Shown piece after piece: positions 25,364 to 36,717 of a stretch of DNA of 64,000 nt. The DNA comes from Deefgea tanakiae (GTDB taxonomy: Bacteria > Pseudomonadota > Gammaproteobacteria > Burkholderiales > Chitinibacteraceae), in NCBI RefSeq assembly GCF_019665765.1, contig NZ_CP081150.1, positions 2,604,001 to 2,668,000 of the forward strand, read 5' to 3'. The notes under the pieces were generated by a model. That model did no database searches. It was not told the origin of the DNA and worked only from the letters and a program-made list of their open reading frames with translations. Both the position numbers and the translations under genes were made by a program. Positions within the stretch are counted from its first letter, which is position 1. Every line of letters begins with the position of its first letter.

Positions 25364-26071
25364 CCCCAACTTCTCTTTCAGTAACTTTAAATAACGCCGA
25401 CTCACCGGCACGCTCAATCCACCACGCGTGAGTAACTCGGCACCACCACCATCGAGCAAGACAATTTCAGCGATTTTGTCTGGATTCACCAAATGCTGAC
25501 GATGGCAACGCAATAGCTTGGTTTTTTCTTCCAATGTTTTCAGTGTGAGTTCAGTGAAATGCTCATGACCTTCTCGACCAACCAAATACACACCAGACAA
25601 ACGCGCGGTGACAAACTCAAGCTCATCAATTGGCAGCAACACAATCCGATCATGCCGATGGCAAGGCAATTGCTTTAGCGCTTCTCGTGGCGCCAAGGCA
25701 CCGTAATCGGGCGCACTCCCTTGCGATTTTCTTAATCGCGCCAGTGTTTTACCCAAACGCAGCGCTTCAACAGGCTTAAGCAAATAATCAAACGCCTGCT
25801 CTTCAAATGCTTTCACTGCATGCTCATCATACGCAGTCACAAACACAATCAAGGGTTGCCGCTCAGGGTCGAGCATAGCCACCATCTCCAGGCCAGAAAT
25901 TCGCGGCATCTGAATATCAAGAAAAACTACCTCAGGCCGCAGTTGATTAATTAATTGCATGCCTTCGATGGCATGGCTCGCCTCGCCAACGACCTCAATG
26001 CCTTCTGCAAGCAATAAGCTGCGTAGCTCATCACGAGCGAGCGGCTCATCATCAACAATCAAGGCACGCAT
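25352..26071 (-). CDS. btsR: LytTR-type response regulator, BtsR-like
   Basis: The 239-aa protein has an N-terminal receiver (acidic DDE near 7-9, phospho-acceptor aspartate 52 in FLDIQMP, conserved lysine in LLKPVEAL) and a C-terminal LytTR DNA-binding domain ([16 protein letters not shown] ... [13 protein letters not shown] ... [12 protein letters not shown]). It pairs with the sensor gene just upstream; the stop and start share one base. By analogy to E. coli BtsR it should activate the transporter gene 205 bp downstream. Confidence 0.88.
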   Translation of the reverse strand: MRALIVDDEPLARDELRSLLLAEGIEVVGEASHAIEGMQLINQLRPEVVFLDIQMPRISGLEMVAMLDPERQPLIVFVTAYDEHAVKAFEEQAFDYLLKPVEALRLGKTLARLRKSQGSAPDYGALAPREALKQLPCHRHDRIVLLPIDELEFVTARLSGVYLVGREGHEHFTELTLKTLEEKTKLLRCHRQHLVNPDKIAEIVLLDGGGAELLTRGGLSVPVSRRYLKLLKEKLGVFA

Positions 26072-27777
26072 TATGCAATTTCCTCTGTTAGGGGCAGCGT
26101 CAAAGTGATGCGGGTAAATTGATCGGGGATTTTCTCAACACTCAGGCCATATTCAGGGCCAAACCGCGCTTTCAGGCGGCGATCAACCAAACTCATGCCC
26201 ATGCCATCACTACTTTTTCGGCTGGGCTCAAATAGCCCTGCATTGTCTTCTACATGCAGCAGCAATGTGTTGGCGCGGCTGCCAAGCTCGGCCGACAAGG
26301 TCAGCTGACCCATACCCAAAAGCTGTGAAGTGCCATGCTTAATCGCGTTCTCAACCAAGGGCTGTAGCGAGAATGCAGGCAAGCGCACTTGCAAAAAGAC
26401 GGGGTCAATCTCCACCGCCACATTCAAGCGGTCACCAAAGCGCGCCAGCTCAATCTGTAAATAAGCGTTGATGTGCTCAAGCTCATCGGCTAAGGCGACC
26501 ACCTCATCGGGTCGTTTGAGATTTTTACGGAAGAAGGTTGATAAATGCTGCACCAAGGTGCGAGCACGATCAGGATCAATTCGAATCACGGCATTCAGTG
26601 TATTGAGCGCATTAAATAAAAAATGCGGATTCACTTGTGCATGCAGCAGTTTAATTTCGGACTGTGCCAGCAAGGCGCGCTGCGCCTCAATTCGCCCAGT
26701 TAAAATTTGCCGCAACAATAGCTTCGCGATACCCTCACCCAAGGTGCGATTGAGTTTGGCAAACAGGCGCCCCTTGGGCTCATACAGCTTAATCGTGCCG
26801 ATCACTTGATCGTCGGCGTCTTGCAAAGGAATCACCAAGGTCGAGCCCAAGCGACAATCCGCATGAATTGAACATTGGTAGGCCACTTCATTCCCATCGG
26901 CGTACACCACCCGATTATCACGAATCGCGTGCAATGTGTGCTGCGAGGTAATCGGCGTACCGGGCAAATGGTGGTCGGAGCCCGTTCCAGTAAACGCTAG
27001 CAATTTTTCCCTATCGGTAATCGCCACCGCGCCCACGCCGGTTTCCTCTGAAATGATCCGCGCGACTTTCATTGAATTGGCTTCATTAAAACCGGCGCGC
27101 AGCACACCTTCGGTACGCGCGGCGATCCTCAGCGCATGTGCCGAAAACGCATTCGAAAACTGCTCTGCCAATGCACGCCGATCCAGTAAAAGACGCATAA
27201 ACAATGCGGCGCCGACGCTATTGGCGACCAACATCGGCAATGCAACATGACTCACCACGGAAAGCGCCGTACTCCAAGGACGCGTCACCGCTAAAATAAT
27301 TAGCATCTGCATCATTTCCGCAACCAAAGCGACTGAACCCACCAGCATGGGCTGAAATAAGAGATCAACACGGCCACGGCGAATTAGCACTCGATGTACC
27401 GCGCCGCCAAACAAACCTTCGCAAATCGTTGAAATCATGCAGGCAAGATCAGTGGGGCCACCCAAGGTATAGCGATGAAATCCACCGGTAAATCCCACCG
27501 CCAAACCAACCGATGGCCCACCGAGCAAACCACCCAACACGGCACCAATCGCGCGAATATTGGCGATTGAGTCATCCACTTTTAGACCCAGCTGCGTACC
27601 CAAGATACAAAAACCAGAAAACACCAAGTAACAAGTCAGCTTGTGTGGCAAACGGATCGTCACCTGCATCAAGGGCGTGAACAAAGGCGTGCGCGCCAAC
27701 AACCAAGCGATCACCAAAAAGACGCAAGTTTGCTGCAACAAAAGCAAAACAAGGGTGAGCTGCTGACTGAGCATCAC
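26071..27777 (-). CDS. btsS: LytS-type sensor histidine kinase, BtsS-like
   Basis: The 568-aa sensor has an N-terminal block of six or so membrane segments of the LytS type (residues 1-200, with [20 protein letters not shown]), a GAF-like domain (about 220-350), the kinase phosphorylation box [20 protein letters not shown] near residue 375, and an ATP-binding domain (LVENAIKHG, then [10 protein letters not shown]). E. coli BtsS binds external pyruvate. The start is GTG 27777, with an ATG in the next codon; AGG lies 6 nt before the GTG. Confidence 0.88.
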   Translation of the reverse strand: MMLSQQLTLVLLLLQQTCVFLVIAWLLARTPLFTPLMQVTIRLPHKLTCYLVFSGFCILGTQLGLKVDDSIANIRAIGAVLGGLLGGPSVGLAVGFTGGFHRYTLGGPTDLACMISTICEGLFGGAVHRVLIRRGRVDLLFQPMLVGSVALVAEMMQMLIILAVTRPWSTALSVVSHVALPMLVANSVGAALFMRLLLDRRALAEQFSNAFSAHALRIAARTEGVLRAGFNEANSMKVARIISEETGVGAVAITDREKLLAFTGTGSDHHLPGTPITSQHTLHAIRDNRVVYADGNEVAYQCSIHADCRLGSTLVIPLQDADDQVIGTIKLYEPKGRLFAKLNRTLGEGIAKLLLRQILTGRIEAQRALLAQSEIKLLHAQVNPHFLFNALNTLNAVIRIDPDRARTLVQHLSTFFRKNLKRPDEVVALADELEHINAYLQIELARFGDRLNVAVEIDPVFLQVRLPAFSLQPLVENAIKHGTSQLLGMGQLTLSAELGSRANTLLLHVEDNAGLFEPSRKSSDGMGMSLVDRRLKARFGPEYGLSVEKIPDQFTRITLTLPLTEEIA

Positions 27778-27910
27778 TTTAAACCTGCCAAATATGCAAA
27801 AGCCACTTATAGCGGATTTGCGCTAACCAAGCCATTCAAGATTTCACTATCCTGTATCGGCCTACACTTTTGAGTTAAGCTAAGTAGAAATTCAATAGGG
27901 AAGTTGAGCC

Positions 27911-28126
27911 ATGCCGATTTATGCTTATCGCTGCGCTGAATGTGGTCACCAAGGCGATCACTTACAAAAAATGAGTGATGCCCCCCTCGCCACATGCCCT
28001 GCCTGTCATGTAGAGCAATATCAAAAACAACTCAGCGCTGTCAGCATCGCACTCAAAACGGCCAGCAGTGGCACAACTCAAACCAGCCCAGTGCCACACC
28101 AATGCGGGCCGGGCTGCCAACATTAA
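27911..28126 (+). CDS. FmdB-type zinc-ribbon protein
   Basis: The 71-aa protein starts MPIYAYRCAECGHQ and has a second CPAC pair, forming the four-cysteine zinc ribbon of the FmdB family. Members are small putative regulatory proteins of unclear function. The tail PHQCGPGCQH adds two cysteines. GGGAAG lies about 8 nt before the ATG. It diverges from btsS. Confidence 0.88.
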   Translation: MPIYAYRCAECGHQGDHLQKMSDAPLATCPACHVEQYQKQLSAVSIALKTASSGTTQTSPVPHQCGPGCQH

Positions 28127-28137
28127 CGCTAGAAACT

Positions 28138-28337
28138 AAAGTGCGCAGCTTTAAATTATTAGGTGAGCGAGTAATGGCACGAGACTTTGATCGTCAGGTG
28201 GCGGAGTTGCAAATGAGTGCAGCAATCTTTCAATCGCTTCGCACCGCTAGGCACACCGACAACGATGCATGTGGGATAAATCCGTCTGGGGTTTGGGGGC
28301 GCTTGACCGAGATCTAGTTTGTGCAACAACGCTTCTA
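28138..28337 (+). pseudogene. IS5-type transposase 3' remnant with frameshift
   Basis: The translation KLLGERVMARDFDRQVAELQ is the characteristic C-terminal stretch of IS5-group DDE transposases. After about MSAAI the reading shifts by +1, and the new frame continues FNRFAPLGTPTTMHVG to a TAA at 28279, which completes the family's usual ending. The DNA after the stop (GTTTGTGCAACAACGC, about 28318-28333) resembles the terminal region of such elements. Everything upstream of 28138 is lost, so it is dead. Confidence 0.75.
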
Positions 28338-28404
28338 AATATGAACTTCAATTGATTGCCTGCAGCGAGTATTGAAAGACACAGAGCCATAAACACGGCC
28401 CTAC

Positions 28405-29619
28405 TCACAACGCATTAGCCGAGGGCTTTAACTCCTGCGGCAAAACCATCACAAAACGACAACCGCCGCCGAGCTGATTTTGCACTCGAATTGAACCACC
28501 TAAGCGATTGGTGACAATATCCCAGACAATACTCAGCCCAAGCCCCAACCCGCCATTACCCAGCGTCACTGTAAACATCGGCTCAAAGATTCGATCTTGT
28601 AGCGCCTCAGGGATACCGCAACCGTTATCGCTAACGGAAATCGTAACCAAGCCATCTCTAGCCGCAGCCTCGATACAAATCAAGGGCTGTACTTGGTCGA
28701 TAAACGCATGCTCTTTCGCGTTTCTGATTAAATGATTGAATACATCGACAATCAACATGGGGCAACTCAACATTTGGATCGGAGCTACGTGAATTTGTAG
28801 TTGAATACCCTCAGCTTGCAACAAATCAGAAACTGGATAACAGGCCATGGTGACCATATCTGACAAGTCAAATGTACTAAATACCGCGTCCTCATCCCGA
28901 ATGGTCAATTTTTTAAAGCTTTCAACCAGATAGGCGCAACGATTTAAGGCGCGCTCAAGGACTTCGCTCGCCTCACTGGTGTGCTGTAGATAATCAAGCA
29001 ACGAAGATCGTTTCAACCCTCCCTGTTCGATCGAATTGGACAGCGTCCGTACCCAACTCCCCATCGCCGTACAGGTGGTCAGCGCAATACCAATCGGAGT
29101 ATTAAGCTCATGCGCCAACCCCGCCACCATACGCCCCAATGCGGCCAATTTTTGATTCTCGACCAGCTCAGACTGAGTTTGCTGCAAATGGGCCAGCGTA
29201 TGCGATAGCGCCGCATTTGCGCATTCCAATTCGCGTGATTGCGTATTGATTACCAACTGAGTATTAACACGAGCCAACACAATCGAGGCACTGTAGGGTT
29301 TGCTAATGTAATCCTCCGCCCCCATTGCCAAGCCCTTCGCCTCCTCTGTTTCCTCGCCCAAGGCCGTGACAAATAAAATGGGAATACTACGTCGCAAAGG
29401 GCTGGCTTTTATTTGACGGCAAACTTCATAGCCATCAATACCTGGCATCATAATATCCAGCAGGATTAAATCTGGCGGCGTTTCCGACATCACAATCGCC
29501 AGCGCTCGATCCCCATTGCTCGCTGCGCGTACTTTATAGATCGGCGACAAGATACTGCTTAAATACTCCAGATTCTCTGGCGCATCATCCACGATTAAAA
29601 TACTTGCTCGCTCGCTCAT
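28405..29619 (-). CDS. Receiver-histidine kinase (response regulator/kinase fusion)
   Basis: The 404-aa soluble protein has an N-terminal receiver (phospho-acceptor D55 in [10 protein letters not shown]), a coiled linker (about 125-155), a HisKA box with H170 ([19 protein letters not shown]) and a C-terminal ATP-binding domain ([34 protein letters not shown]). It has no sensor domain of its own. Its ATG overlaps the stop of the upstream hybrid kinase as ATGA, so the two form one phosphorelay in which this protein may receive phosphate from its partner. The signal is unknown. Confidence 0.9.
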   Translation of the reverse strand: MSERASILIVDDAPENLEYLSSILSPIYKVRAASNGDRALAIVMSETPPDLILLDIMMPGIDGYEVCRQIKASPLRRSIPILFVTALGEETEEAKGLAMGAEDYISKPYSASIVLARVNTQLVINTQSRELECANAALSHTLAHLQQTQSELVENQKLAALGRMVAGLAHELNTPIGIALTTCTAMGSWVRTLSNSIEQGGLKRSSLLDYLQHTSEASEVLERALNRCAYLVESFKKLTIRDEDAVFSTFDLSDMVTMACYPVSDLLQAEGIQLQIHVAPIQMLSCPMLIVDVFNHLIRNAKEHAFIDQVQPLICIEAAARDGLVTISVSDNGCGIPEALQDRIFEPMFTVTLGNGGLGLGLSIVWDIVTNRLGGSIRVQNQLGGGCRFVMVLPQELKPSANAL

Positions 29620-32600
29620 ATGCGACCACCCTGCTCAGTCGATGCGTCAAGCGCAGACAAAACAAGCCCATAAGATTGACACCAGTCTTGAAGTGCAACA
29701 AGCGCGAGATCCATCTCAAACTGACGAATCAATTGACTCACTTTTACAAAATCACTCCCTCCTCGATGTCCACTCAATGCGGCATTAATTTGAGTTAGCA
29801 ATCCCACTGCCTGCGTATCATCTTGAGCCAGCAATGAGGCCAAGTGACTTAATTGTGCGGGCAATGGTGGAGATGCGTTGGTGAGTTCTTCGGATGCAGA
29901 AATCGACACATCCGGCAGTAAATGAATCGATTGCAACAAACCTTGCACGGGATAGGCCAACTCAGCGATCAAACCAGCAACTTGCTCATCGTGGTGATTT
30001 TTTATCGCCTGTTCAATGGATTTGGCGGCTTGAACCAATTCATCTGCACCAATATAAGCCACCAAGCCCCTCAAGGTATGCGCCAAGCGCTCGGCATCAT
30101 CACGCCGCCCCTGCAACCACAATTGCTGCAGATTCTCTACGACATCACTTTGCGTCTCAACAAACCGAGTTAAAAAGCGTCGATATTGACCGACATTGCC
30201 ACGTAAACGCTCTAGTGCCATCGCCACATTCACGCCTTGCAGAACTGGAATTTGCTGCCCGACACTGGCTACCTTTTGCATTGCAAGCTCAGGCGGCACC
30301 TCCGTCGGCACCTCACCATCACGCCCAATCCAACGAGCGAGTACAGCGATCAATTCATCCACTGCAATCGGTTTACCCAAATGATCATTCATCCCCACTG
30401 CCAGGCACTTTTCGCGATCACCCGCCATCGCATTCGCGGTCATAGCAATAATCGGCAAATTGACAAACCGCGCGTCCTCACGAATGCGCCGTGTTGCTTC
30501 AAAACCATCCATGATGGGCATTTGCCAATCCATCAATACCGCGTCATAGCGATGTGCAGCCAATTGATTTAGCGCTTCTTGTCCATTATTCGCCACATCG
30601 ACCTTCATACCTGCCTGAGTGAGGATATCAACAGCCAGCTCCTGATTCACTTCGTTATCCTCAACCAGCAAAATACTTGCGCCTCTAAGGTGCGCAGTCG
30701 TTATCTTTTGACGCTGTTGCGGCAACCGTGGTGATGGTACATGACCATGCCCCATCACTTGCATCATGCTATCGAGTAACTTTGACGGGCTTACCGGTTT
30801 TTCTAAAATATCATCGACTCGCAAGCCCTTTGCCGCATCTATTAAATCATCACGACTATAGGCAGTCACCATCACGACCGATAAGGTATCGGCAATGTCA
30901 TCATGCTGACGAATCCATCGCAACACCTCCAATCCGTCAAGACCCGGCATCTGCCAATCCATCAAAGCAAGGTGATAAGGCTCTCCGCGCTCCTGTGCCG
31001 CAGCCAATTCAAGCAGCGCTGCCTGACCTTCGGCGAGGACTTGATGCTGAATCTGCATCGAGCTCAACATCTCGTCCATAATTCGACAGGCAGTGGAGTT
31101 GTCATCCACCACTAAAACACGCAGCTGTTTGAATTGAGTAAAATCGAAAGGAGAAAGACTCTGCTGCTCAGCCTGCACCGCAAAGCAGGCCGTAAAAATA
31201 AAGGTACTGCCAACCCCCAGCTTGCTCTCGACCGAAACCTCGCCCCCCATCATGTTCACCAAGCTCTTGGTAATTGAGAGTCCTAACCCAGTTCCCCCAA
31301 AACGACGCGTCGTCGAAGCATCGGCCTGCTCAAAAGGCTGAAACATGCGCTGCCGCTGCTCGGGCGTTAAGCCAATTCCTGTGTCTTGAACTTCCACACG
31401 CAATCGAATAGAGGACATGTCGCCGTCGATTTTTCGGATGCGTAACTGTATTTCGCCAGTCTCGGTAAATTTAATCGCATTACTCAATAAATTCAGTAGC
31501 ACCTGCCCAAGGCGCAACTCATCCCCCACTAAGCCATCGGGAATCTCGGGTGCAACATCAAACAGCAATTCCAAATTTTTGCTATGCAACTTAGCAGCCG
31601 ACAGTGAAGCCACGTGATGTAGTACTTTTTCAAGTGAAAACGCCCGCATTTCAAAACTTAGCTTACCCGCCTCGATTTTAGAAAAATCCAAAACATCATT
31701 AATCACACCGAGCAGCCCAGCCGCTGCAACGCTGACTTTTTCTAGATAATTACGTTGCTTATCGCTTAAATCAGTACGTAGCGCGAGGTCGGTCATCCCC
31801 ATGATGGCATTCATTGGGGTGCGGATTTCATGGCTCATATTGGCCAGAAACTCGCTCTTGCTCTTATTGGCGGCATCGGCAACTTCGCGAGCCTCAACTA
31901 AGACCTGCTCCATCCGCAAACGATCCGTAATATCCAATCCAAACGAGATGAGAGCCACACCCTGCGGCGTGACCTGCTGTTGCACGCTATTACGCCAGTC
32001 AATGGTGCGCACTTGGCCAGAGTAGCTGCGGATATTTTGATTGTGCTGCAGGGCAATTTGACTCAAGTCAGCACCGTCACCTTGCCACTGCTCGGGTTCA
32101 AGTATGATCCCTAAGCGACTCCAAACGTGCCCCAAAACCTGCTGACGAGCGTAACCTGTAATTTCTTCTGCTACGCTATTAAATAAAACAACTCGACCTT
32201 CAGCATTCACCCCCACCACCATCACATTGGCCGTATCGATGAGACGCTCCAACATTTCCTTCGCAGCACGTGAAGATGCCTCAGCTTCACGCTGCGACGC
32301 CAAGGTTGCCGCCAACTCTTCATTCACATTGGACAGTGCCAAGGTACGTTCATGGACTCTGTCCTCTAACTCCTCGGCATAACGGGCCAATTGCGCCTCA
32401 GCTGTTTTCCGTTGGCTATTCTCGGTTCGCAAATCCAGATTCAAGCCCTGTAACTCACCCAGTAACTGACTTAAGGACTGCCGCATTTTCTCTAAACTAT
32501 GCCCTACTCGCCCCAGCTCATCATTGCGCAACCACGTCAACTCGTCTTGTAAGTTCCCACCTGCCAATGACTCCGCCTGCACCACCAAGCGATTGATTGG

Positions 32601-33110
32601 GCGCGTGAGCCGCCAGTGCAAGACCAATAAAATGAGCAGCATTGCACCAAGCCCAATACCGCCGGTGCGCCACAAAAATCGTTGCTGCGCCTCTGCAATA
32701 GCACGCTCAATGGCTACGTTATTCACCGAAACCGTAACCGTCCCAATGCGGCCATTTTCGAGCTTAATCTCGCGAACAACCGTAGAATCGATAGCAAGAT
32801 TGGCCTTACTCCGCTCGATAAACACACCACCTCCAGGCCACCGAGTGACTCGAATCGAGGTGATTTGCGGATCTTTCATAATGTTATCAATTAGAGATGC
32901 GGCAAATTTAGGCTCAAAATTCCACAGGGAGTTTCGTAAACTATCCGCCAACAAATCAGCTTGCCGATCTCGATCTTGCTGCTGCGTTTGCATCAATCGC
33001 TGCTGCAAATCATTGCGCTCAATTTGAAACGCCAGCCACGAAGGCACAATCAGCCCAAGCAAAACGGACAGGATCAAAACATAGCGCAGAGAAAGCGAAA
33101 AGCGTTGCAT
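29616..33110 (-). CDS. Membrane hybrid sensor histidine kinase (HAMP-PAS-HK-REC-REC-Hpt)
   Basis: The 1164-aa protein has two membrane helices (about 10-28 and 150-167) around a periplasmic domain, then HAMP (167-220), coiled coil, PAS (about 287-397), HisKA with [13 protein letters not shown] (H427), an ATP-binding domain ([12 protein letters not shown]), two receivers (aspartates in [10 protein letters not shown] and [10 protein letters not shown]) and a C-terminal Hpt domain ([13 protein letters not shown]). This is the BarA/TorS style of multistep phosphorelay. ATG 33110 has GGA 8 nt upstream; a longer TTG form would add 24 residues. The ligand and output regulator are not evident. Confidence 0.92.
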   Translation of the reverse strand: MQRFSLSLRYVLILSVLLGLIVPSWLAFQIERNDLQQRLMQTQQQDRDRQADLLADSLRNSLWNFEPKFAASLIDNIMKDPQITSIRVTRWPGGGVFIERSKANLAIDSTVVREIKLENGRIGTVTVSVNNVAIERAIAEAQQRFLWRTGGIGLGAMLLILLVLHWRLTRPINRLVVQAESLAGGNLQDELTWLRNDELGRVGHSLEKMRQSLSQLLGELQGLNLDLRTENSQRKTAEAQLARYAEELEDRVHERTLALSNVNEELAATLASQREAEASSRAAKEMLERLIDTANVMVVGVNAEGRVVLFNSVAEEITGYARQQVLGHVWSRLGIILEPEQWQGDGADLSQIALQHNQNIRSYSGQVRTIDWRNSVQQQVTPQGVALISFGLDITDRLRMEQVLVEAREVADAANKSKSEFLANMSHEIRTPMNAIMGMTDLALRTDLSDKQRNYLEKVSVAAAGLLGVINDVLDFSKIEAGKLSFEMRAFSLEKVLHHVASLSAAKLHSKNLELLFDVAPEIPDGLVGDELRLGQVLLNLLSNAIKFTETGEIQLRIRKIDGDMSSIRLRVEVQDTGIGLTPEQRQRMFQPFEQADASTTRRFGGTGLGLSITKSLVNMMGGEVSVESKLGVGSTFIFTACFAVQAEQQSLSPFDFTQFKQLRVLVVDDNSTACRIMDEMLSSMQIQHQVLAEGQAALLELAAAQERGEPYHLALMDWQMPGLDGLEVLRWIRQHDDIADTLSVVMVTAYSRDDLIDAAKGLRVDDILEKPVSPSKLLDSMMQVMGHGHVPSPRLPQQRQKITTAHLRGASILLVEDNEVNQELAVDILTQAGMKVDVANNGQEALNQLAAHRYDAVLMDWQMPIMDGFEATRRIREDARFVNLPIIAMTANAMAGDREKCLAVGMNDHLGKPIAVDELIAVLARWIGRDGEVPTEVPPELAMQKVASVGQQIPVLQGVNVAMALERLRGNVGQYRRFLTRFVETQSDVVENLQQLWLQGRRDDAERLAHTLRGLVAYIGADELVQAAKSIEQAIKNHHDEQVAGLIAELAYPVQGLLQSIHLLPDVSISASEELTNASPPLPAQLSHLASLLAQDDTQAVGLLTQINAALSGHRGGSDFVKVSQLIRQFEMDLALVALQDWCQSYGLVLSALDASTEQGGRI

Positions 33111-33388
33111 CAGTTTATTCCAAATGAACGACCGAAAACGCAAAGGCAATCGCGTCAATCCAGCATCAAGGAAACGCCACAAATTTTCAATTTAGACCTT
33201 ATTTCTTATGAAAGATAAAAAAGATACAAAATAGATCACGCATGGCGCAGCTCACCAATAAGCACAATCACCCTCGGAAACCGCAAGTCCAGCACACAAT
33301 TTGTGCCGTCATTTTTTCATCAGCAACCCAAAGCCCAGCCATTCCCGTTATGATGACGAAATCTTGAAAATTGATTGATAAGCCCACA

Positions 33389-34825
33389 ATGAGCACTACT
33401 TTTTTCTGGCATGACTATGAAACCTTTGGCGCAGTACCCCGCTTAGATCGCCCTAGCCAATTTGCAGGTATTCGTACCGACAGTGAGCTGAACGAAATCG
33501 GCGAACCGCTGATGATCTATTGCCAACCCGCCAATGACTTTCTACCCGACCCGTTTGCCTGCTTGCTCACCGGCATCACACCGCAAACTTGCCTAGAAAA
33601 AGGCGTGCCAGAAAATCAATTTGCGCATCTGATCGAGCGCGAACTCGCGCAGCCCGGCACCATCGGCGTTGGTTACAACACCATTCGCTTTGATGATGAA
33701 GTAACGCGATACATGTTCTGGCGCAATTTGATGGATCCGTATGCGCGTGAATGGCAAAATGATTGCTCGCGTTGGGATTTACTGGATGTGGTGCGCGCGA
33801 CCTATGCGCTGCGCCCAGCGGGGATTGAGTGGCCGATCAATGAAGAAGGCAAGGTGAGTTTCAAGCTCGAAATGCTGAGTGCGGCAAATGGCTTAGTTCA
33901 CGAAGCAGCGCATGATGCACTGTCTGATGTGCGCGCGACAATTGCGCTGGCCCGCTTAATTCGTGAGAAACAGCCACGTCTGTTTGATTTCTGTCTGGCG
34001 CTGCGCAAAAAAGATCGTGTTTTCGACGAGATCAATCTCGCCAATCCAAAACCGTTTATTCATATTTCTGGCATGTACGGCGTAGAGCGCGGCAATTTAG
34101 CGATTGTCTGGCCACTCGCAATGCACCCCAGCAATAAAAATGAAATCATCGTGTGGGATTTGGCTTTTGATCCAAGCGAATTGTTTACGCTCGACGCAGC
34201 GACGATGCGCGAACGGATGTTTACCAAACTAGCAGACTTGCCCGAGGGCGTAACTCGCCTACCGATCAAAACCATTCATGCCAACAAATCTCCGATTGTG
34301 GTCGGCAACCTTAAAACACTGAGCGCCGAACAAGCTGCACTGTGGGGCGTCGATATGGCGCAGATTCAAGCACATGCGGCGCAATTGGCGACGGGTAGCA
34401 ATGTAGCCGAGATTTGGCGCGAGGTGTTTAAACGCGAAGCCAGTAGCGAAAAAACCGATGTCGATGCCAATCTATATGGTGGCTTTGTTTCGCCCACCGA
34501 CCGCCGCACGCTCAATCGAATCCGCACGCTCTCACCAGAGAAACTCGCCATCGAACAAGCGCATTTTGACGACCGCCAACTCGAAGAATTATTTTTCCGC
34601 TACCGCGCTAGAAATTACCCAAGTAGCCTCAACGAGCAAGAAATGCAGCGTTGGGATCAATGGCGTAGCGACAAGCTGTTTGATGGCGCCGCGGGTGCGC
34701 GAACACTAGAACAATACAGCGAAGAAATTGATCGCCTGTCGGAAGACGCCGATGAACGCGGCGAGGCGATTTTGGCCGCACTGTATGATTACGCAGAAAT
34801 AATTGCACCTGAAATTAATTACTGA
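33389..34825 (+). CDS. sbcB: Exodeoxyribonuclease I
   Basis: This 3'-5' single-strand DNA exonuclease acts in recombination and mismatch repair. The 478-aa protein has the DEDDh exonuclease motifs: WHDYETFG at the N-terminus, GYNTIRFDDEVTRY near 100, and AHDALSDVRATIALA near 175, followed by the SH3-like and C-terminal helical domains of ExoI. ATG 33389 is used; an in-frame TTG six codons earlier is less likely. The stop is 1 nt before 45-nt element copy 4. Confidence 0.95.
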   Translation: MSTTFFWHDYETFGAVPRLDRPSQFAGIRTDSELNEIGEPLMIYCQPANDFLPDPFACLLTGITPQTCLEKGVPENQFAHLIERELAQPGTIGVGYNTIRFDDEVTRYMFWRNLMDPYAREWQNDCSRWDLLDVVRATYALRPAGIEWPINEEGKVSFKLEMLSAANGLVHEAAHDALSDVRATIALARLIREKQPRLFDFCLALRKKDRVFDEINLANPKPFIHISGMYGVERGNLAIVWPLAMHPSNKNEIIVWDLAFDPSELFTLDAATMRERMFTKLADLPEGVTRLPIKTIHANKSPIVVGNLKTLSAEQAALWGVDMAQIQAHAAQLATGSNVAEIWREVFKREASSEKTDVDANLYGGFVSPTDRRTLNRIRTLSPEKLAIEQAHFDDRQLEELFFRYRARNYPSSLNEQEMQRWDQWRSDKLFDGAAGARTLEQYSEEIDRLSEDADERGEAILAALYDYAEIIAPEINY

Positions 34826-34826
34826 T

Positions 34827-34871
34827 GTATTTGCATGTAGTCGTTATTCAATAAAGACCACATGCAAATAC
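34827..34871. repeat. 45-nt palindromic element, copy 4
   Basis: GTATTTGCATGTAGTC and its complement pair at 15 of 16 positions around the 13-nt loop GTTATTCAATAAA; the one mismatch becomes G-U in the minus-strand RNA. It begins 1 nt after the sbcB stop and ends 15 nt before the next ATG. With copy 1 this is the best-preserved member. Confidence 0.82.
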
Positions 34872-34886
34872 CCTTCAACTGACAAA

Positions 34887-35108
34887 ATGACACCTCAGCT
34901 TAAACAAAAAATCATCGCTGTTTGCCAGCAAAAAATAGATCAAAAAGGCGAAGAGGTTGGCTTATCGTTTTACGCCTTTTTTGCCAATAAAAACGAAAAT
35001 CCAACTTTATTGATGGAAGCGGCAACATGGTGGATTCAAACGCATCGACTCGATCATTTTGAAAAGGCAATCAAAATCAAGGCCATGGTTGAAGCGCTAC
35101 CCGATTAA
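34887..35108 (+). CDS. Hypothetical 73-aa protein
   Basis: A small soluble, lysine-rich, probably helical protein (KQKIIAVCQQKIDQKGEEVG, then ATWWIQTHRLDHFEKAIKIK). I recognise no family. It starts 15 nt after the palindromic element and its TAA overlaps the convergent argO stop by 3 nt. A well-formed composition and tight packing between sbcB and argO support it. The stretch of conserved-looking tryptophans suggests a folded domain. Confidence 0.6.
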   Translation: MTPQLKQKIIAVCQQKIDQKGEEVGLSFYAFFANKNENPTLLMEAATWWIQTHRLDHFEKAIKIKAMVEALPD

Positions 35109-35722
35109 GCAAGCACCAAAGTGCCCGCTAAAAACAGCATCGTGCCGCCGGTAATGCCATCAATCCACTGCCAAGCGGCAGGGCGTGATAAATGGCGTGA
35201 CAGCGCGTGAGCGGCAAAACCCAACACACAAAACCAAAGTAAAGACGCACTCGCTGCGCCCAAAATAAAGCTCGGCTGCAAACTAGCGGGATAACTGCCG
35301 CCGATTGAGCCCAATAGCACCACGGTATCCAAATACACGTGTGGATTGAGGAGCGAAATCGCCAAGATCGTGATCAACGCGCGCTTCGCGCTGATGGGTG
35401 CTGCACTAGGTTCCACTTCCAGCGCGGTATCTCGACGCAAAATAGCCGTCCAACTGCGCAAGCCATACCAAATTAAAAAAGCCGCCCCGCCCCAGCGTGC
35501 TGCGCCCAGCAAAATTGGCGAGGCCTGCACCAAAGCGCCCATCCCCAGCACGCCCAAAGCAATTAACAAGGCATCCAATATAATACAAACCGCCAACGTC
35601 ATCATTAAGTGCTGGCGCTGAATCCCTACCCGTAGCACATACGCATTTTGTGCGCCAATCGCCATAATCAGCGCCGCGCATAAACCCAACGCTTTAATAA
35701 AAACCATCCAATCAATCATCAT
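35105..35722 (-). CDS. argO: LysE/ArgO-family amino-acid exporter
   Basis: The 205-aa inner-membrane protein has about five to six spans and the LysE-family signature GAQNAYVLRVGIQR near residue 23, followed by NPHVYLDTVVLLGS near 126. ArgO exports arginine (and toxic analogues) and LysE exports lysine/arginine. Divergence from an ArgP-type LysR gene supports the argO assignment. AGG lies 6-7 nt before the ATG. Confidence 0.92.
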   Translation of the reverse strand: MMIDWMVFIKALGLCAALIMAIGAQNAYVLRVGIQRQHLMMTLAVCIILDALLIALGVLGMGALVQASPILLGAARWGGAAFLIWYGLRSWTAILRRDTALEVEPSAAPISAKRALITILAISLLNPHVYLDTVVLLGSIGGSYPASLQPSFILGAASASLLWFCVLGFAAHALSRHLSRPAAWQWIDGITGGTMLFLAGTLVLA

Positions 35723-35829
35723 GACTCACCTGTTTTGTGTTGAGCTGATTGTCATGGACACTGTCGTAAAACTAAATATGATTTATTATTTCTAATTAAT
35801 GATTAATTTTTCTTAATATAGGGTCGATC

Positions 35830-36717
35830 ATGCTCGACATCCGCAAGGGCGAAGCACTGCTGGCAGTCATCGATAGCGGCAGCTTTGAACAAGCCGCAGT
35901 GCAATTGCATCTGACTGCATCGGCCATTTCGCAACGCGTGAGCGCGCTGGAAAGCCAACTTGGCACGCCTTTACTCCACCGCACCCGCCCTTGCCGCCCC
36001 ACTCGCGCCGGGCAGCGCTTGGCGCAATACCTTCGCCGGAGCCATTTACTGGAAAGTGAGTTTTTTGCTGAGCTGGATGCGGATCAAGCCCTCACCGTAC
36101 CGATTGTGGTCAATCACGACACGCTCGCCACATGGCTACTGCCGGCGCTAGCTGATTTTTTAATATCCGAGCGTGTGTTACTCGACATCACAGTCGACGA
36201 CCAAGACCATACCTACACTTTTTTAGAATCGGGTCACGCACTAGCAGGCGTTTCAAGCGAAAGCGAAGCGCTGCGCGGCTGCCGTGCCGAACCACTGGGT
36301 ATCATGCGCTATCGCCTGTTGGCGCACCCACAATTTGCGGCGCGTTATTTTCCGCACGGACTACAACGCGAGGCGGCGCGTTTGGCACCTTTGATGGTGT
36401 TTAACCGTAAAGATGCACTGCAAGCTAATTTCCTACTCGACTCACTGGGTTTACCCAGCAAGCATATTCACTGCCATTACGTGCCGTCGAGCGAGGCATT
36501 TTTACAGGCGATACAGCTGGGGCTAGGCTACGGCATGGTGCCTGAGCTGCAATATCGGGAATTATTGGCCAGCGGCAGTTTGGTAGACCTTGCACCCGCT
36601 CACCCCACCGACGTCAACCTTTACTGGCATTGCTGGCGCGTGCAATCACCCAAATTAGAGCGACTCAGCCAAGCGGTCATCAGCGCGGCCAAACAATCAT
36701 TACTACAGGGTATTTGA
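35830..36717 (+). CDS. argP: LysR-type regulator ArgP
   Basis: The 295-aa LysR protein has an N-terminal winged helix-turn-helix (ALLAVIDSGSFEQAAVQLHL, then TASAISQRVSALE) and an effector domain like that of ArgP/IciA/LysG. It activates argO in response to arginine and lysine. The 107-bp AT-rich gap to argO (35723-35829) should hold both promoters and the ArgP site. The TGA stop lies inside 45-nt element copy 5. Confidence 0.92.
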   Translation: MLDIRKGEALLAVIDSGSFEQAAVQLHLTASAISQRVSALESQLGTPLLHRTRPCRPTRAGQRLAQYLRRSHLLESEFFAELDADQALTVPIVVNHDTLATWLLPALADFLISERVLLDITVDDQDHTYTFLESGHALAGVSSESEALRGCRAEPLGIMRYRLLAHPQFAARYFPHGLQREAARLAPLMVFNRKDALQANFLLDSLGLPSKHIHCHYVPSSEAFLQAIQLGLGYGMVPELQYRELLASGSLVDLAPAHPTDVNLYWHCWRVQSPKLERLSQAVISAAKQSLLQGI

